A stretch of 64,000 nt of DNA, from the NCBI RefSeq assembly GCF_008705135.1, contig NZ_CP023694.1, positions 7,787,001 through 7,851,000 of the forward strand, read 5' to 3'. Below are positions 43,593-52,796 of the stretch, in pieces (positions within the stretch are counted from its first letter, which is position 1; each line of letters starts with the position of its first letter). The stretch comes from Streptomyces coeruleorubidus. Lineage in GTDB: Bacteria; Actinomycetota; Actinomycetes; Streptomycetales; Streptomycetaceae. The notes beneath the pieces are model-generated. The model searched no databases. It was not told where the DNA came from and worked only from the letters and a program-made list of their open reading frames with translations. A program made the position numbers and the translations under genes.

Positions 43593-45314
43593 ATGAGCCG
43601 TACGAGAACAGCGTTACTGGCCGCCATGGCCCTGGTCGCCGGAGCGACCGGCACGGCGTTCGCCGTCGACCCGGACGGCATCGGCACCGCCGCCGTCCCC
43701 TGCACCGTCGACTACAAGGTGCAGAACCAGTGGAACACCGGCTTCACCGCCGCCGTGACCATCACCAACAACAGTGCCGCGAAGTCGTCCTGGTCGCTGA
43801 AGTGGTCGTACGCCGGCAACCAGAAGGTCACCAGCGGCTGGAACGCCAAGATCAGCCAGAGCGGCGCCGACGTCACCGTGGCCAACGAGAGCTACAACGC
43901 CCAGCTCGCGACGGGCGGTTCGGTCAGCTTCGGCTTCCAGGGCTCCTACAGCGGCAGCAACGCGATCCCGGCCACCTTCACCCTCGACGGCGTGACCTGC
44001 AACGTCGACAGCGGCGGTCCCGGCGGCCCCACGGATCCGCCGGACCCGGGCGGCCCCGCCAACCGGGTCAACAACCCCTACGACGGCGCCAAGGTGTACG
44101 TGAACCCCGAGTGGTCCGCGAACGCCGCCGCCGAGCCGGGCGGCAGCCGTATCGCCAACCAGCCGACCGGTGTCTGGCTGGACCGGATCGCGGCGATCAA
44201 CGGCACCGGCGGCAAGATGGGCCTGCGCGCCCACCTCGACGAGGCGCTGCGCCAGAAGGGCTCCGGCGAGCTCGTCGTCCAGCTCGTCATCTACAACCTG
44301 CCCGGCCGTGACTGCGCCGCCCTCGCCTCCAACGGAGAGTTGAAGCCCGACGAGATCGGCCGGTACAAGACGGAGTACATCGACCCGATCAAGGCGATCC
44401 TCGCCGACTCGAAGTACTCCTCGCTGCGGATCGTCACGACCGTCGAGATCGACTCGCTGCCGAACCTCGTCACCAACACCGGCAGCCGCCCGACGGCCAC
44501 CCCGCAGTGCGACGTGATGAAGGCCAACGGCAACTACATCAAGGGCGTCGGCTACGCGCTGAACAAGCTCGGCGACGTGCCGAACGTCTACAACTACGTC
44601 GACGCCGGCCACCACGGCTGGATCGGCTGGGACGACAACTTCGCTCCCTCCGCGACCCTGTTCAAGGAGGCGGCGTCCGCCGAGGGCGCGACCGTCAACG
44701 ACGTCCACGGCTTCATCACCAACACGGCGAACTACAGCGCCCTGAAGGAGGACCACTTCTCCATCAACGACAACGTGGCCGGCAAGTCCGTCCGCGAGTC
44801 GAATTGGGTCGACTGGAACCGCTACGTCGACGAGCTGTCCTTCGCCCAGGCCTTCCGCAACCAGCTGGTCTCGGTCGGCTTCAACTCCGGCATCGGCATG
44901 CTGATCGACACCTCCCGCAATGGCTGGGGCGGCACCGCCCGGCCCACCGGCCCCGGCGCCCAGACCACCGTCGACACCTACGTCGACGGCGGCCGCTACG
45001 ACCGCCGCATCAACCCCGGCAACTGGTGCAACCAGTCCGGAGCCGGCCTCGGCGAACGCCCGAAGGCCAGCCCGGCCGCCGGGATCGACGCGTACGTGTG
45101 GATGAAGCCGCCGGGCGAGTCCGACGGGGCGAGCAAGGAGATCCCGAACCCGGAGGGCAAGGGCTTCGACCGGATGTGCGACCCGACGTACGAGGGCAAC
45201 CCGCGCAACGGCAACAACCCGTCGGGTGCTCTGCCGGACGCGCCGCTGTCCGGGCACTGGTTCTCCGCCCAGTTCCGGCAGCTGATGCAGAACGCGTACC
45301 CGCCGCTGTCCTGA
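43593..45314 (+). CDS. secreted cellulase GH6 with N-terminal CBM2 (cellobiohydrolase-like)
   Basis: A 573-residue secreted GH6 enzyme. A signal peptide (residues 1-25) is followed by a CBM2 at about 34-135 (DYKVQNQWNTGFTAAVTITN), a short PTDPPDPGG linker, and the catalytic domain from about 150. Catalytic elements are YNLPGRDCAALAS, RIVTTVEIDSLPNL, VYNYVDAGHHGW with the general-acid aspartate, and GMLIDTSRNGWGG. The length and the inserted loop with DHFSINDNVAG and SNWVDWN fit the exo-acting Cel6B type that releases cellobiose from the non-reducing end. That complements GH48 acting from the other end. It is under a CebR-like operator. Confidence 0.93.
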   Translation: MSRTRTALLAAMALVAGATGTAFAVDPDGIGTAAVPCTVDYKVQNQWNTGFTAAVTITNNSAAKSSWSLKWSYAGNQKVTSGWNAKISQSGADVTVANESYNAQLATGGSVSFGFQGSYSGSNAIPATFTLDGVTCNVDSGGPGGPTDPPDPGGPANRVNNPYDGAKVYVNPEWSANAAAEPGGSRIANQPTGVWLDRIAAINGTGGKMGLRAHLDEALRQKGSGELVVQLVIYNLPGRDCAALASNGELKPDEIGRYKTEYIDPIKAILADSKYSSLRIVTTVEIDSLPNLVTNTGSRPTATPQCDVMKANGNYIKGVGYALNKLGDVPNVYNYVDAGHHGWIGWDDNFAPSATLFKEAASAEGATVNDVHGFITNTANYSALKEDHFSINDNVAGKSVRESNWVDWNRYVDELSFAQAFRNQLVSVGFNSGIGMLIDTSRNGWGGTARPTGPGAQTTVDTYVDGGRYDRRINPGNWCNQSGAGLGERPKASPAAGIDAYVWMKPPGESDGASKEIPNPEGKGFDRMCDPTYEGNPRNGNNPSGALPDAPLSGHWFSAQFRQLMQNAYPPLS

Positions 45315-45336
45315 CCGGCTGACACCCCGTCCCCAC

Positions 45337-45368
45337 GGATCCGCCGGGGCTCCGGCCCCGGCGGATCC
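45337..45368 (+). terminator. 14-bp hairpin after GH6
   Basis: GGATCCGCCGGGGC pairs perfectly with GCCCCGGCGGATCC around the loop TCCG, and CTTTTG follows. It lies 23 bases after the GH6 stop and is a textbook factor-independent terminator for a high-GC genome. Confidence 0.8.
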
Positions 45369-45451
45369 CTTTTGCGGGAGCGGCAAGAGCAGTGGCCTTC
45401 TCCCGGTGCGTCGGCGCAGGCTGGCGGCATCCGAGGGAGAGGCTGACCACC

Positions 45452-46357
45452 ATGGCGCACGACCACGACCACGACCACAACCACAACCACGCGCACGGCC
45501 ACCACCACGGCCATACGGACATCGACTGGGCCGAGATGGGCCCGAGGCTGGAGTCACAGGCGGAGCTGTTCGCGTCCCTGTATGAGCGGGCCATGGCCTG
45601 GCTGGCGCGGGAGGTGACCGAGCCGGGCCTGATCGTCGACGCGGGCAGCGGGCCGGGCGTCGTGTCGTGTCTGTTCGCCGAGACGTTCCCGGGCGCGCGG
45701 ATCGTCGCGGTGGACGGCTCCGAGTCGCTGTTGGAACGGGCGCGGGCACGCGCCGAGCGGCTGGGGGTCGCCGACCGTTTCAGCACCATCGTCGGTGAAC
45801 TCCCCGACGTACTGGACGAGTTGGACTACCCCGCCGACCTGCTCTGGGCGAGCCGCAGCCTGCACCACCTCGGCGACCAGAGGGCCGGGCTCACCGCCTT
45901 CGCGGCGCGGCTTGCGCCCGGCGGCACGCTGGCCCTGATGGAGGGCGGTCTGCCCCCGCGGTACCTGCCGCGCGACATCGGCATCGGCAGGCCCGGGCTC
46001 CAGGCGCGGATCGACGCGGTGGAGGCGGAGTGGTTCACGCGGATGCGGGCGGAGCTGCCGGGCCATGTCGCGGAGACGGAGGACTGGCCGGGGCTGCTGG
46101 CCGCCGCGGGGCTGAAGCACACCAGGACGCACACGTTCCTGCTCGACCTGCCCGCGCCTGCCTCGGAGCGGGCCCGGGCCTATGTCGTGGCGTCTCTGTC
46201 ACACATGCGCGAGAGGCTCGGGGGCGTGCTCGACGTGGAGGATCTCGCGACTCTTGATCGGCTGCTCGACCCCGACGACGAGGCGAGTCTGCACCGGCGG
46301 GCGGACGTGTTCGTGCTGGAGGCGCATACGGTGCACACGGCGGTGCGGGCGGGGTAG
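45452..46357 (+). CDS. class I SAM-dependent methyltransferase with His-rich N-terminus
   Basis: A 301-residue protein. The first 20 residues are almost pure His, Asp, Asn and Gly (AHDHDHDHNHNHAHGHHHGH), a likely metal-binding tail. The methyltransferase core has LIVDAGSGPGVVSCLFAE (motif I), IVAVDGSESLLERA (motif II), and LLWASRSLHHLG with LAPGGTLALMEGG. The C-terminal 120 residues are helical. No substrate can be assigned. The ATG at 45452 has a GAGGGAGAGG site. It ends near the bidirectional hairpin at 46419. Confidence 0.8.
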   Translation: MAHDHDHDHNHNHAHGHHHGHTDIDWAEMGPRLESQAELFASLYERAMAWLAREVTEPGLIVDAGSGPGVVSCLFAETFPGARIVAVDGSESLLERARARAERLGVADRFSTIVGELPDVLDELDYPADLLWASRSLHHLGDQRAGLTAFAARLAPGGTLALMEGGLPPRYLPRDIGIGRPGLQARIDAVEAEWFTRMRAELPGHVAETEDWPGLLAAAGLKHTRTHTFLLDLPAPASERARAYVVASLSHMRERLGGVLDVEDLATLDRLLDPDDEASLHRRADVFVLEAHTVHTAVRAG

Positions 46358-46418
46358 TGGGGCTGCCGGTTGATACGAGGGGGGTACCTCCCACGCCCTT
46401 AAGGCACTGGGGGAGGCA

Positions 46419-46453
46419 CGACTGCCCGCAGCTAAGTGAGCTGCGGGCAGTCG
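46419..46453. terminator. 15-bp perfect hairpin, bidirectional terminator
   Basis: CGACTGCCCGCAGCT and its complement are separated by AAGTG. It lies between the convergent methyltransferase (stop 46357) and aldo/keto reductase (stop 46476) genes and can end both. Confidence 0.8.
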
Positions 46454-46475
46454 TAGAGGTGAGGGGGGTTACCTC

Positions 46476-47309
46476 TCAGGCGCCGTCGAACGTCGCCGGG
46501 TCCGGGCCCAGGCGGCGGTCCTCGTTGAGGGCGCTGATGGCCGCCAGGTCCTCCGTGTCCAGGCTGAAGTCGAAGACCTCGATGTTCTCCTTGATCCGTG
46601 CCGGCGTCACGGACTTCGGGATGACCACGTTGCCCAGCTGGATGTGCCAGCGCAGGACGACCTGGGCCGGAGTGCGGTTGTGCTTCCGGGCGATGGCCAC
46701 GATCGCCGGGACCTCCAGCAGGCCCTTGCCCTGGCCGAGCGGCGACCAGGCCTCCGTGGCGATGCCCTGCTCCGCGTGGTACTCACGGGCGGCGTTCTGC
46801 TGGAGGTGCGGGTGCAGCTCGATCTGGTTCACGGCCGGGACGACCGACGTCTCGCCGATCAGCCGCTCCAGGTGCTCGGGAAGGAAGTTGGAGACACCGA
46901 TGGCCCGGATCCGGCCGTCGGCGTGCAGCTTCTCGAACGCCTTGTACGTGTCGACGTAGGTGTCCCGGGCCGGCAGCGGCCAGTGGATCAGGTACAGGTC
47001 GACGAAGTCCAGGCCGAGCTTCTCCAGCGACGTGTCGAAGGCGCGCAGCGTGGAGTCGTACCCCTGGTCGGCGTTCCAGAGCTTCGTCGTGACGAAGAGC
47101 TCCTCGCGCGGAAGACCGGACTCGGCGATGGCCTTGCCCGTGCCCTCCTCGTTGCCGTAGATCGCCGCGGTGTCGATGCTGCGGTACCCGGCCTCCAGCG
47201 CCGTCGCGACGGCCGACGCGGCCTCGTCGTCCGGCACCTGCCAGACGCCGAAGCCCAGCTGGGGCATCTCGACGCCGTTGTTCAGGATGATCGGGGGGAC
47301 CTTGCTCAC
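46476..47309 (-). CDS. aldo/keto reductase
   Basis: A 277-residue NADPH-dependent reductase of the AKR superfamily, TIM-barrel fold. The catalytic tetrad is visible: Asp in YRSIDTAAIYGNEEG with the Tyr, Lys in FVTTKLWNAD, and His in LYLIHWPLP. The cofactor-binding end has IPKSVTPARIKENIEVFDF. It is of the 2,5-diketo-D-gluconate reductase / AKR5 type, with broad substrate range. The GTG at 47309 gives the typical KVPPIILNNGVEMPQLGFG opening and is preferred over an upstream in-frame ATG that adds a charged leader. Confidence 0.9.
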   Translation of the reverse strand: MSKVPPIILNNGVEMPQLGFGVWQVPDDEAASAVATALEAGYRSIDTAAIYGNEEGTGKAIAESGLPREELFVTTKLWNADQGYDSTLRAFDTSLEKLGLDFVDLYLIHWPLPARDTYVDTYKAFEKLHADGRIRAIGVSNFLPEHLERLIGETSVVPAVNQIELHPHLQQNAAREYHAEQGIATEAWSPLGQGKGLLEVPAIVAIARKHNRTPAQVVLRWHIQLGNVVIPKSVTPARIKENIEVFDFSLDTEDLAAISALNEDRRLGPDPATFDGA

Positions 47310-47425
47310 GAGCTCTCGATCCTTCGGTTTGTGGTCAGGTGTACGTCCCATCGTCAACGATCACGAGCCGTGATGCATTCCTGACGGGAGAATTCAGGCG
47401 CGCGATTCATCTGTCACCTGGCAAT

Positions 47426-49252
47426 TCACGCCCGGTACAGCGCCTCGACCTCTTTCTCGTACGCCTTTTCGATCGCCTTGCGCTTCAGCTTCAGGGACGG
47501 GGTCAGCAACCCGTGTTCCTCGGTGAACGGCTGGGCCAGGATGCGGAAGGTGCGGATCGACTCGGCCTGCGAGACAAGGGTGTTGGCCGCGACCACCGCG
47601 CGCCGCACCTCCGTCTCCAGATCCGCGTCCCGCACCAGCTCCGCCGCGGACATCCGCGGCTTGCCCCGCATCGTCAGCCAGTGCTCCACGGCCTCCTGGT
47701 CGAGGGTCACGAGGGCGGCGATGTACGGGCGGTCGTTGCCGACGAGGATGCACTGGTTGACCAGTGGATGGTCACGGACGCGTTCCTCCAGCACGCCGGG
47801 CGAAACACTCTTGCCGCCCGATGTGACCAGGATCTCCTTTTTGCGGCCGGTGATGGTGAGGTAGCCGTCCTCGTCGAGCGCGCCGAGGTCGCCGGTGGCC
47901 AGCCAGCCGTCGTGCAGGGTCTCGTCGGTGGCCTTGGGGTTGTTGAGGTAGCCCTGGAAGACGTTCTGGCCGTGCAGCCAGATCTCGCCGTCGTCCGCGA
48001 TGTGCACGGTCATGCCCGGGATGGGCTGCCCGACCGTGCCGAACCGGGTGCGTCCGGGCGGGTTGGCGGTCGCGGCGGCCGTGGACTCGGTCAGGCCGTA
48101 GCCCTCGTAGATGTGCACGCCCGCCCCGGCGAAGAACAGGCCGAGCCGCCGGTCCATGGCGGAACCGCCCGACATGGCGTGCTTGATGCGCCCGCCCATC
48201 GCGGCGCGGATCTTGGCGTAGACGAGCTTGTCGAAGAGCTGGTGCTGCATGCGCAGGCCGGCGGAGGGGCCGGGGCCGATGCCCCAGGCCTTGGCCTCGA
48301 TCGCGTCCGCGTACTTGATGGCGATGTCGACGGCCTTCTCGAACGGGCCGGAGCGCCCCTCCTTCTCGGCCTTGCGGCGGGCCGCGTTGAACACCTTCTC
48401 GAAGATGTACGGCACGGCCAGGAAGAACGTCGGCTTGAACGCGGCCAGGTCGGGCAGCAGGGCCGCCGCGTTGAGCTGCGGCTGATGGCCGAACTTCACC
48501 TTGCCGCGGATCCCGGCGACCTGGACCATCCGCCCGAAGACATGGGCGAGCGGCAGGAACAGCAGGGTGGCGGCCTCGTCGCCCCGCTTGGAGTGGAACA
48601 CCGGCTCCCAGCGCTCGATGACGGTGTCCGCCTCGTACATGAAGTTGCCGTGCGAGATGACACAGCCCTTGGGGCGGCCGGTGGTGCCCGAGGTGTAGAT
48701 GATCGTGGCGACCGAGTCGGGGGTGACGGCCTGCCGGTGGCGGTGCACCACCTCGTCGTCGAGGCTCGCGCCGGCGTCGTACAGCTCGTGCACGGCGCCG
48801 GAGTCGAGCTGCCACAGGCGGCGAAGCTGCGGCAGCCGGTCGATGACGGTGGCGATCGTCATCGCGTGGTCCTCGTGCTCCACGACCGCGGCCGTCACCT
48901 CGGCGTCGTACAGCATCCAGAAGCACTGCTCGGCCGAGGACGTCGGATAGACCGGCACGACCTGGGCGCCGATGGTCCACAGCGCGTAGTCGAACAGCGT
49001 CCACTCGTAGCGCGTACGGGACATGATCGCGACGCGGTCGCCGAACCGGATGCCGCTCGCCAGCAGGCCCTTGGCCAGGGCGAGCACCTCGTCACGGAAC
49101 TCGGCGCTGGTGACGTCCCGCCACTGCCCGGACTCGTCCTTGCGGCCCAGCGCGATGTGCAGCGGGTCCTCCTGGGCATGCTCGAAGACCACGTCGGCCA
49201 GACCGCCCACCGGAGGTGCCAACGCCAACGGAGGGTTGGTGAACTCGCGCAA
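47426..49252 (-). CDS. long-chain fatty acid-CoA ligase (AMP-dependent synthetase)
   Basis: A 608-residue adenylate-forming enzyme. The P-loop-like core motif IIYTSGTTGRPKGCVISH is near residue 180, EGYGLTESTAA near 355, and the hinge and A8 motif ATGDLGALDEDGYLTITGRKKE near 460. The C-terminal lysine region KLKRKAIEKAYE is present. The type is that of FadD15-like or ACSBG ligases, which activate fatty acids to acyl-CoA in the cytosol or at the membrane. The TTG start at 49252 yields the conserved REFTNPPL opening. It has no operon partner on either side. Confidence 0.92.
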   Translation of the reverse strand: MREFTNPPLALAPPVGGLADVVFEHAQEDPLHIALGRKDESGQWRDVTSAEFRDEVLALAKGLLASGIRFGDRVAIMSRTRYEWTLFDYALWTIGAQVVPVYPTSSAEQCFWMLYDAEVTAAVVEHEDHAMTIATVIDRLPQLRRLWQLDSGAVHELYDAGASLDDEVVHRHRQAVTPDSVATIIYTSGTTGRPKGCVISHGNFMYEADTVIERWEPVFHSKRGDEAATLLFLPLAHVFGRMVQVAGIRGKVKFGHQPQLNAAALLPDLAAFKPTFFLAVPYIFEKVFNAARRKAEKEGRSGPFEKAVDIAIKYADAIEAKAWGIGPGPSAGLRMQHQLFDKLVYAKIRAAMGGRIKHAMSGGSAMDRRLGLFFAGAGVHIYEGYGLTESTAAATANPPGRTRFGTVGQPIPGMTVHIADDGEIWLHGQNVFQGYLNNPKATDETLHDGWLATGDLGALDEDGYLTITGRKKEILVTSGGKSVSPGVLEERVRDHPLVNQCILVGNDRPYIAALVTLDQEAVEHWLTMRGKPRMSAAELVRDADLETEVRRAVVAANTLVSQAESIRTFRILAQPFTEEHGLLTPSLKLKRKAIEKAYEKEVEALYRA

Positions 49253-49476
49253 ACCCCGCTCCCCGCTCCTCAGCGCTCTTGTCGAGTGACGCTCCGCACA
49301 GCGCCGTGAAAGCTACCCCAACCGGGCAGAGGGCGGGAGGGGTGGCGAAGACGAGCAGCGGTCTTGTCCGCACTGGTCAGGGCGGGAAAATGCGCTCACA
49401 TGGGGAAGGGTCGGACAGAATCCTGACGGTTGAGTAAGTTTCGGAGCCGTAATCTCCACCGAATCTGTACGACCCC

Positions 49477-50409
49477 CTACGGCCCGAGGCTCGTTGTGCG
49501 CGGTGCCCGGCCGTCTCTTCTGTCAGCGCCCCGGGGGCGGATTTCGTCACTCCGGTTCAGTCGGTCGCCGCCCGACAGGATCGCCGCGGCCAGGGCATCC
49601 GCCGCGCCCCGGGCGGCGGGGCTCCGCCGGCCGTGGACCACGACGAAGTCCACCTGCCCGAGTTCCGGCAGCCCCGCCCGGTCCGGGACGCGGACCAGGC
49701 CGGGCGGGATGAGGCCGCGGGAGTGGGCCATCACGCCGAGCCCCGCCCGGGCCGCGGCGACGAGGCCGTTGAGAGAGCCGCTCGTGCACACCACGCGCCA
49801 CTCGCGGCCCTGCCGCTCCAGCGCCTCCAGGGCGAGCGCGCGGGTGATGCCCGGCGGCGGATAGACGATGAGCGGCACGGGACGGTCCGGGTCGAGCCGG
49901 AGGCGCTCCGCGCCGATCCACACCAGCCTGTCGTGCCGGACCAGCTCGCCGTGCGGGTCCTCCGGCCGCCGCTTGGCCAGGACGAGGTCCAGCTTCCCGG
50001 CGGCGAGCTGCTCGTGCAGCGTGCCCGACAGCTCGACCGTGAGCTCCAGGTCGACCTCCGGGTGGTCGTGCCGGAAGCCCTCGAGGATCTCGGGCAGCCG
50101 GGTCAGCACGAAGTCCTCCGACGCGCCGAAGCGCAGCCGGCCGCGCAGCCGGGTGCCCGTGAAGAACGCCGTCGCCTGCTCGTGCACCTCCAGGATCCGG
50201 CGCGCGAACCCGAGCATGGCCTCGCCGTCCTCCGTGAGCTCCACCGAGTGCGTGTCCCGGGTGAACAGCGTCCGGCCGGTGGCGTCCTCCAGCCGCCGCA
50301 CGTGCTGGCTGACGGTGGACTGCCGCAGCCCGAGCCGCCGGGCGGCCTGCGTGAAGCTCAGCGTCTGTGCCACCGAGAGGAAGGTGCGCAGATGGGAGGG
50401 GTCGTACAT
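49477..50409 (-). CDS. LysR family transcriptional regulator
   Basis: A 310-residue LysR-type regulator. The helix-turn-helix is at residues 1-60 (LRTFLSVAQTLSFTQAARRLGLRQSTVSQHVRRLED), and the periplasmic-binding-like effector domain follows (LRGRLRFGASEDFVLTRLPEIL). The ATG at 50409 begins MYDPSHLRTFL, typical of the family. The C-terminal 25 residues are Arg-rich and disordered. It is divergent from the SBF-type transporter gene, which begins 161 bases away and is its probable target. Confidence 0.9.
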   Translation of the reverse strand: MYDPSHLRTFLSVAQTLSFTQAARRLGLRQSTVSQHVRRLEDATGRTLFTRDTHSVELTEDGEAMLGFARRILEVHEQATAFFTGTRLRGRLRFGASEDFVLTRLPEILEGFRHDHPEVDLELTVELSGTLHEQLAAGKLDLVLAKRRPEDPHGELVRHDRLVWIGAERLRLDPDRPVPLIVYPPPGITRALALEALERQGREWRVVCTSGSLNGLVAAARAGLGVMAHSRGLIPPGLVRVPDRAGLPELGQVDFVVVHGRRSPAARGAADALAAAILSGGDRLNRSDEIRPRGADRRDGRAPRTTSLGP

Positions 50410-50570
50410 GCCTGTCAGGCTATCGCGGAACGTGATGACAGTGAGAGCGGTATGCGGGATTCCCGATCGCCGACGCGGGGAGCAGGATGGAAGGGGGCCG
50501 TACCGGCCCTGTACCGCACGTGAGTACCGCACGTATGTACCGCCCGTAAGTCCCTAGCAAGTGGAGCACC

Positions 50571-51611
50571 GTGAAACGCCTGCGCCGGCCGCGTCGGATG
50601 CCGATCGACCCGTACATCCTTCTCCTCCTCGCGACGGTGGGCGTCGCCGCCCTGTTCCCGGCGCGCGGGACGGTCGCCGATGTCGCGTCCGGTGCCTCAA
50701 CCGCGGCGATCGCCCTGCTGTTCTTCCTCTACGGCGCCCGGCTGTCCACCCGTGAGGCGCTGGACGGACTGCGCCACTGGCGGCTCCACCTCACCGTCCT
50801 GGCCTGCACCTTCGTCGTCTTCCCGCTGCTCGGTCTGGCGGCTCGCGGGCTGGTGCCGGTGATCCTGACGCACCCGCTGTACCAGGGCCTGCTCTTCCTC
50901 ACGCTCGTCCCGTCGACCGTGCAGTCCTCGATCGCCTTCACCTCGATGGCCCGCGGCAACGTGCCCGCCGCGATCTGCGCGGGCTCCTTCTCCTCGCTCG
51001 TCGGCATCATCGCTACCCCTCTGCTCGCGGCCTCGCTGCTCGGCGGCAGCGGGGGCGGGTTCTCCGCCGACTCGCTGCTGAAGATCGTGCTGCAACTGCT
51101 GGTGCCGTTCCTCGCCGGGCAGCTGCTGCGCCGCTGGATCGGCCGCTTCGTCACCCGCCACAAGAAGGTCCTCGCGCTGGTGGACCGCGGCTCGATCCTG
51201 CTCGTCGTCTACACCGCGTTCAGCCAGGGCATGGTCCAGGGCATCTGGCACCAGGTCAGCCCCCTACGGCTGGGCGGGCTGCTCGTCGTCGAGGCCGTGA
51301 TCCTCGCCTCGATGCTGCTGCTGACCTGGTACGGCGGCAAGGCGCTGGGCTTCGGCCGGGAGGACCGGATCACCCTCCAGTTCGCCGGCTCGAAGAAGTC
51401 CCTGGCCGCCGGACTGCCCATGGCGAGCGTCCTGTTCGGCCCGCAGGCCTCGCTGGCCGTGCTGCCGCTGATGCTCTTCCACCAGATGCAGCTCATGGTC
51501 TGCGCGGTGATCGCCAAGCGCCGCTCGCACGACCCCCGCCCGGAGGTCACCGGGCCGGAGCCAGCCGCAGCGTCACGAACCGCGGTCGGTACAGGGACAC
51601 GTTCCGGCTGA
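50571..51611 (+). CDS. SBF-like bile acid:sodium symporter family protein
   Basis: A 346-residue membrane protein with about nine to ten hydrophobic segments and the crossover region LFLTLVPSTVQSSIAFTSMARGN and TLQFAGSKKSLAAGLPMASVLFG. Both are features of the SBF_like group of the bile acid/sodium symporter superfamily (YfeH type). It likely moves an organic anion with Na+ or H+; the substrate is unknown. The GTG start follows an AAGTGGAGC site. Its last 65 bases overlap the convergent DUF4185-like gene. It is divergent from a LysR regulator. Confidence 0.82.
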   Translation: MKRLRRPRRMPIDPYILLLLATVGVAALFPARGTVADVASGASTAAIALLFFLYGARLSTREALDGLRHWRLHLTVLACTFVVFPLLGLAARGLVPVILTHPLYQGLLFLTLVPSTVQSSIAFTSMARGNVPAAICAGSFSSLVGIIATPLLAASLLGGSGGGFSADSLLKIVLQLLVPFLAGQLLRRWIGRFVTRHKKVLALVDRGSILLVVYTAFSQGMVQGIWHQVSPLRLGGLLVVEAVILASMLLLTWYGGKALGFGREDRITLQFAGSKKSLAAGLPMASVLFGPQASLAVLPLMLFHQMQLMVCAVIAKRRSHDPRPEVTGPEPAAASRTAVGTGTRSG

Positions 51612-52785
51612 GCTGGGCGGCGGCGCCCGTCGTCTCCAGCCAGTTGACGTCGTAGCTCAGCACCAGACGCCCGGCGCCGCTCAGCACCGGGTGCGCCTGC
51701 GGGTTGTAGGCGGCCACCTGGCCCTGCGGCAGCGACGGGCTGAACTCCTTCGCGGGCCCGTGCCACGGCCCGGCCGGGGAGCACGCCCAGTACGACGCCA
51801 CGGTGGTCAGGCCCTTCGTGCCCGCGGCCATCGTGAACAGCACGTACGTCCCGCCGTCCCGGACGACCGAGAACGCGCTGCCCACCCCCCTGCGCTGCCC
51901 GTCCCCGAGCACCGGCCGGGGGCGGGCGGCGGCCGCCCAGGACGAGCCGGTCCAGTACCGCCAGGCCGCCGGATCCCCGAGCCTGCCCTCCGGTACCCGC
52001 GCCACGTACGCGTGCGAGGCCGGGCGGGAGGCGGCCTGGCCGTCGTCTCCGCCGTAGACGTACGTCCAGCCGTCCTCCTCGACCAGCGTCGTGCCGAACA
52101 GCACCCGCCGGGACGGGTCCGGGACCAGTTGCTGGTCGAGGACCTTGACGACCGACTCCAGGCGCAGATCGGGCAGCGACAGCGTGGCCACCTCGGTCGC
52201 GGTGGGCACGCCGTAGATCCACGGGGCCTGGCCGGCCGTGCGCACCCACAGCAGCACCCGGACGACCTGCTCCGAGGAGCCGGGGGAGCGGGGTTCGACG
52301 CGGGCGGCGACCGGCCAGCGCCACTGGTTGGGAGCCGGGTCGGCGAACAGCGGGGCGGGGAGGGTGGTCTCCAGCCGGCCGTCGCGCATCAGCACGGCCG
52401 AGTTGCGCACCAGCGGCGCGGTGGTGTCCCGCCAGGCGTGGGACTCGCCGGCCGGGTTGGGCGGGCCGTACACCCGGCCCAGGTAGGTGTCCGAGAACAG
52501 CCACAGCACCCGGCCGTCCGGCAGCCGCACCGAGTGGGTGCCGTCGCCGCCCGTCCAGTCGTCGGTGCGGGTCGTGTCGTCGCCGTAGCGGGCGAACTCG
52601 GCGGTGAGGCCGTCGTCCGCCTGCCAGGAGCGGACGGTGCGCGCCCGGCAGGCGGTGTCGTCGTCCGGGCTCTCGTCGTCCGGGAGGGCGATGAGCAGCG
52701 CGGCTCCGAGAACCAGGACCAGCAGCAGGCCGATCCCGGTTCCCGTGCGCTGTCGTGCTCGTGCTGTTTCTGCGTCGTCGGGCAC
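51547..52785 (-). CDS. membrane-anchored DUF4185-like beta-propeller protein
   Basis: A 412-residue protein with an N-terminal membrane anchor (GIGLLLVLVLGAALLIAL, residues about 15-33) and an extracytoplasmic five-bladed propeller-like domain. Motifs are DDWTGGDGTHSVRLPDGRVLWLFSDTYLG, TTAPLVRNSAVL, TYVYGGDD and VAAYNPQAHPVLS. The pattern fits DUF4185, which is related in fold to GH43/GH32 glycosidases. It starts 12 bases after the sialidase stop, so the two form an operon and may both process host or environmental glycans. The GTG start lacks a strong ribosome-binding site. Confidence 0.72.
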   Translation of the reverse strand: MPDDAETARARQRTGTGIGLLLVLVLGAALLIALPDDESPDDDTACRARTVRSWQADDGLTAEFARYGDDTTRTDDWTGGDGTHSVRLPDGRVLWLFSDTYLGRVYGPPNPAGESHAWRDTTAPLVRNSAVLMRDGRLETTLPAPLFADPAPNQWRWPVAARVEPRSPGSSEQVVRVLLWVRTAGQAPWIYGVPTATEVATLSLPDLRLESVVKVLDQQLVPDPSRRVLFGTTLVEEDGWTYVYGGDDGQAASRPASHAYVARVPEGRLGDPAAWRYWTGSSWAAAARPRPVLGDGQRRGVGSAFSVVRDGGTYVLFTMAAGTKGLTTVASYWACSPAGPWHGPAKEFSPSLPQGQVAAYNPQAHPVLSGAGRLVLSYDVNWLETTGAAAQLSRNVSLYRPRFVTLRLAPAR

Positions 52786-52796
52786 GTGCCGTGACG

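Noticed and set aside
46381..46400. GGGGTACC-rich string as a SigB promoter
   Set aside because: It has no -35 partner at the correct spacing and lies between two convergent 3' ends.
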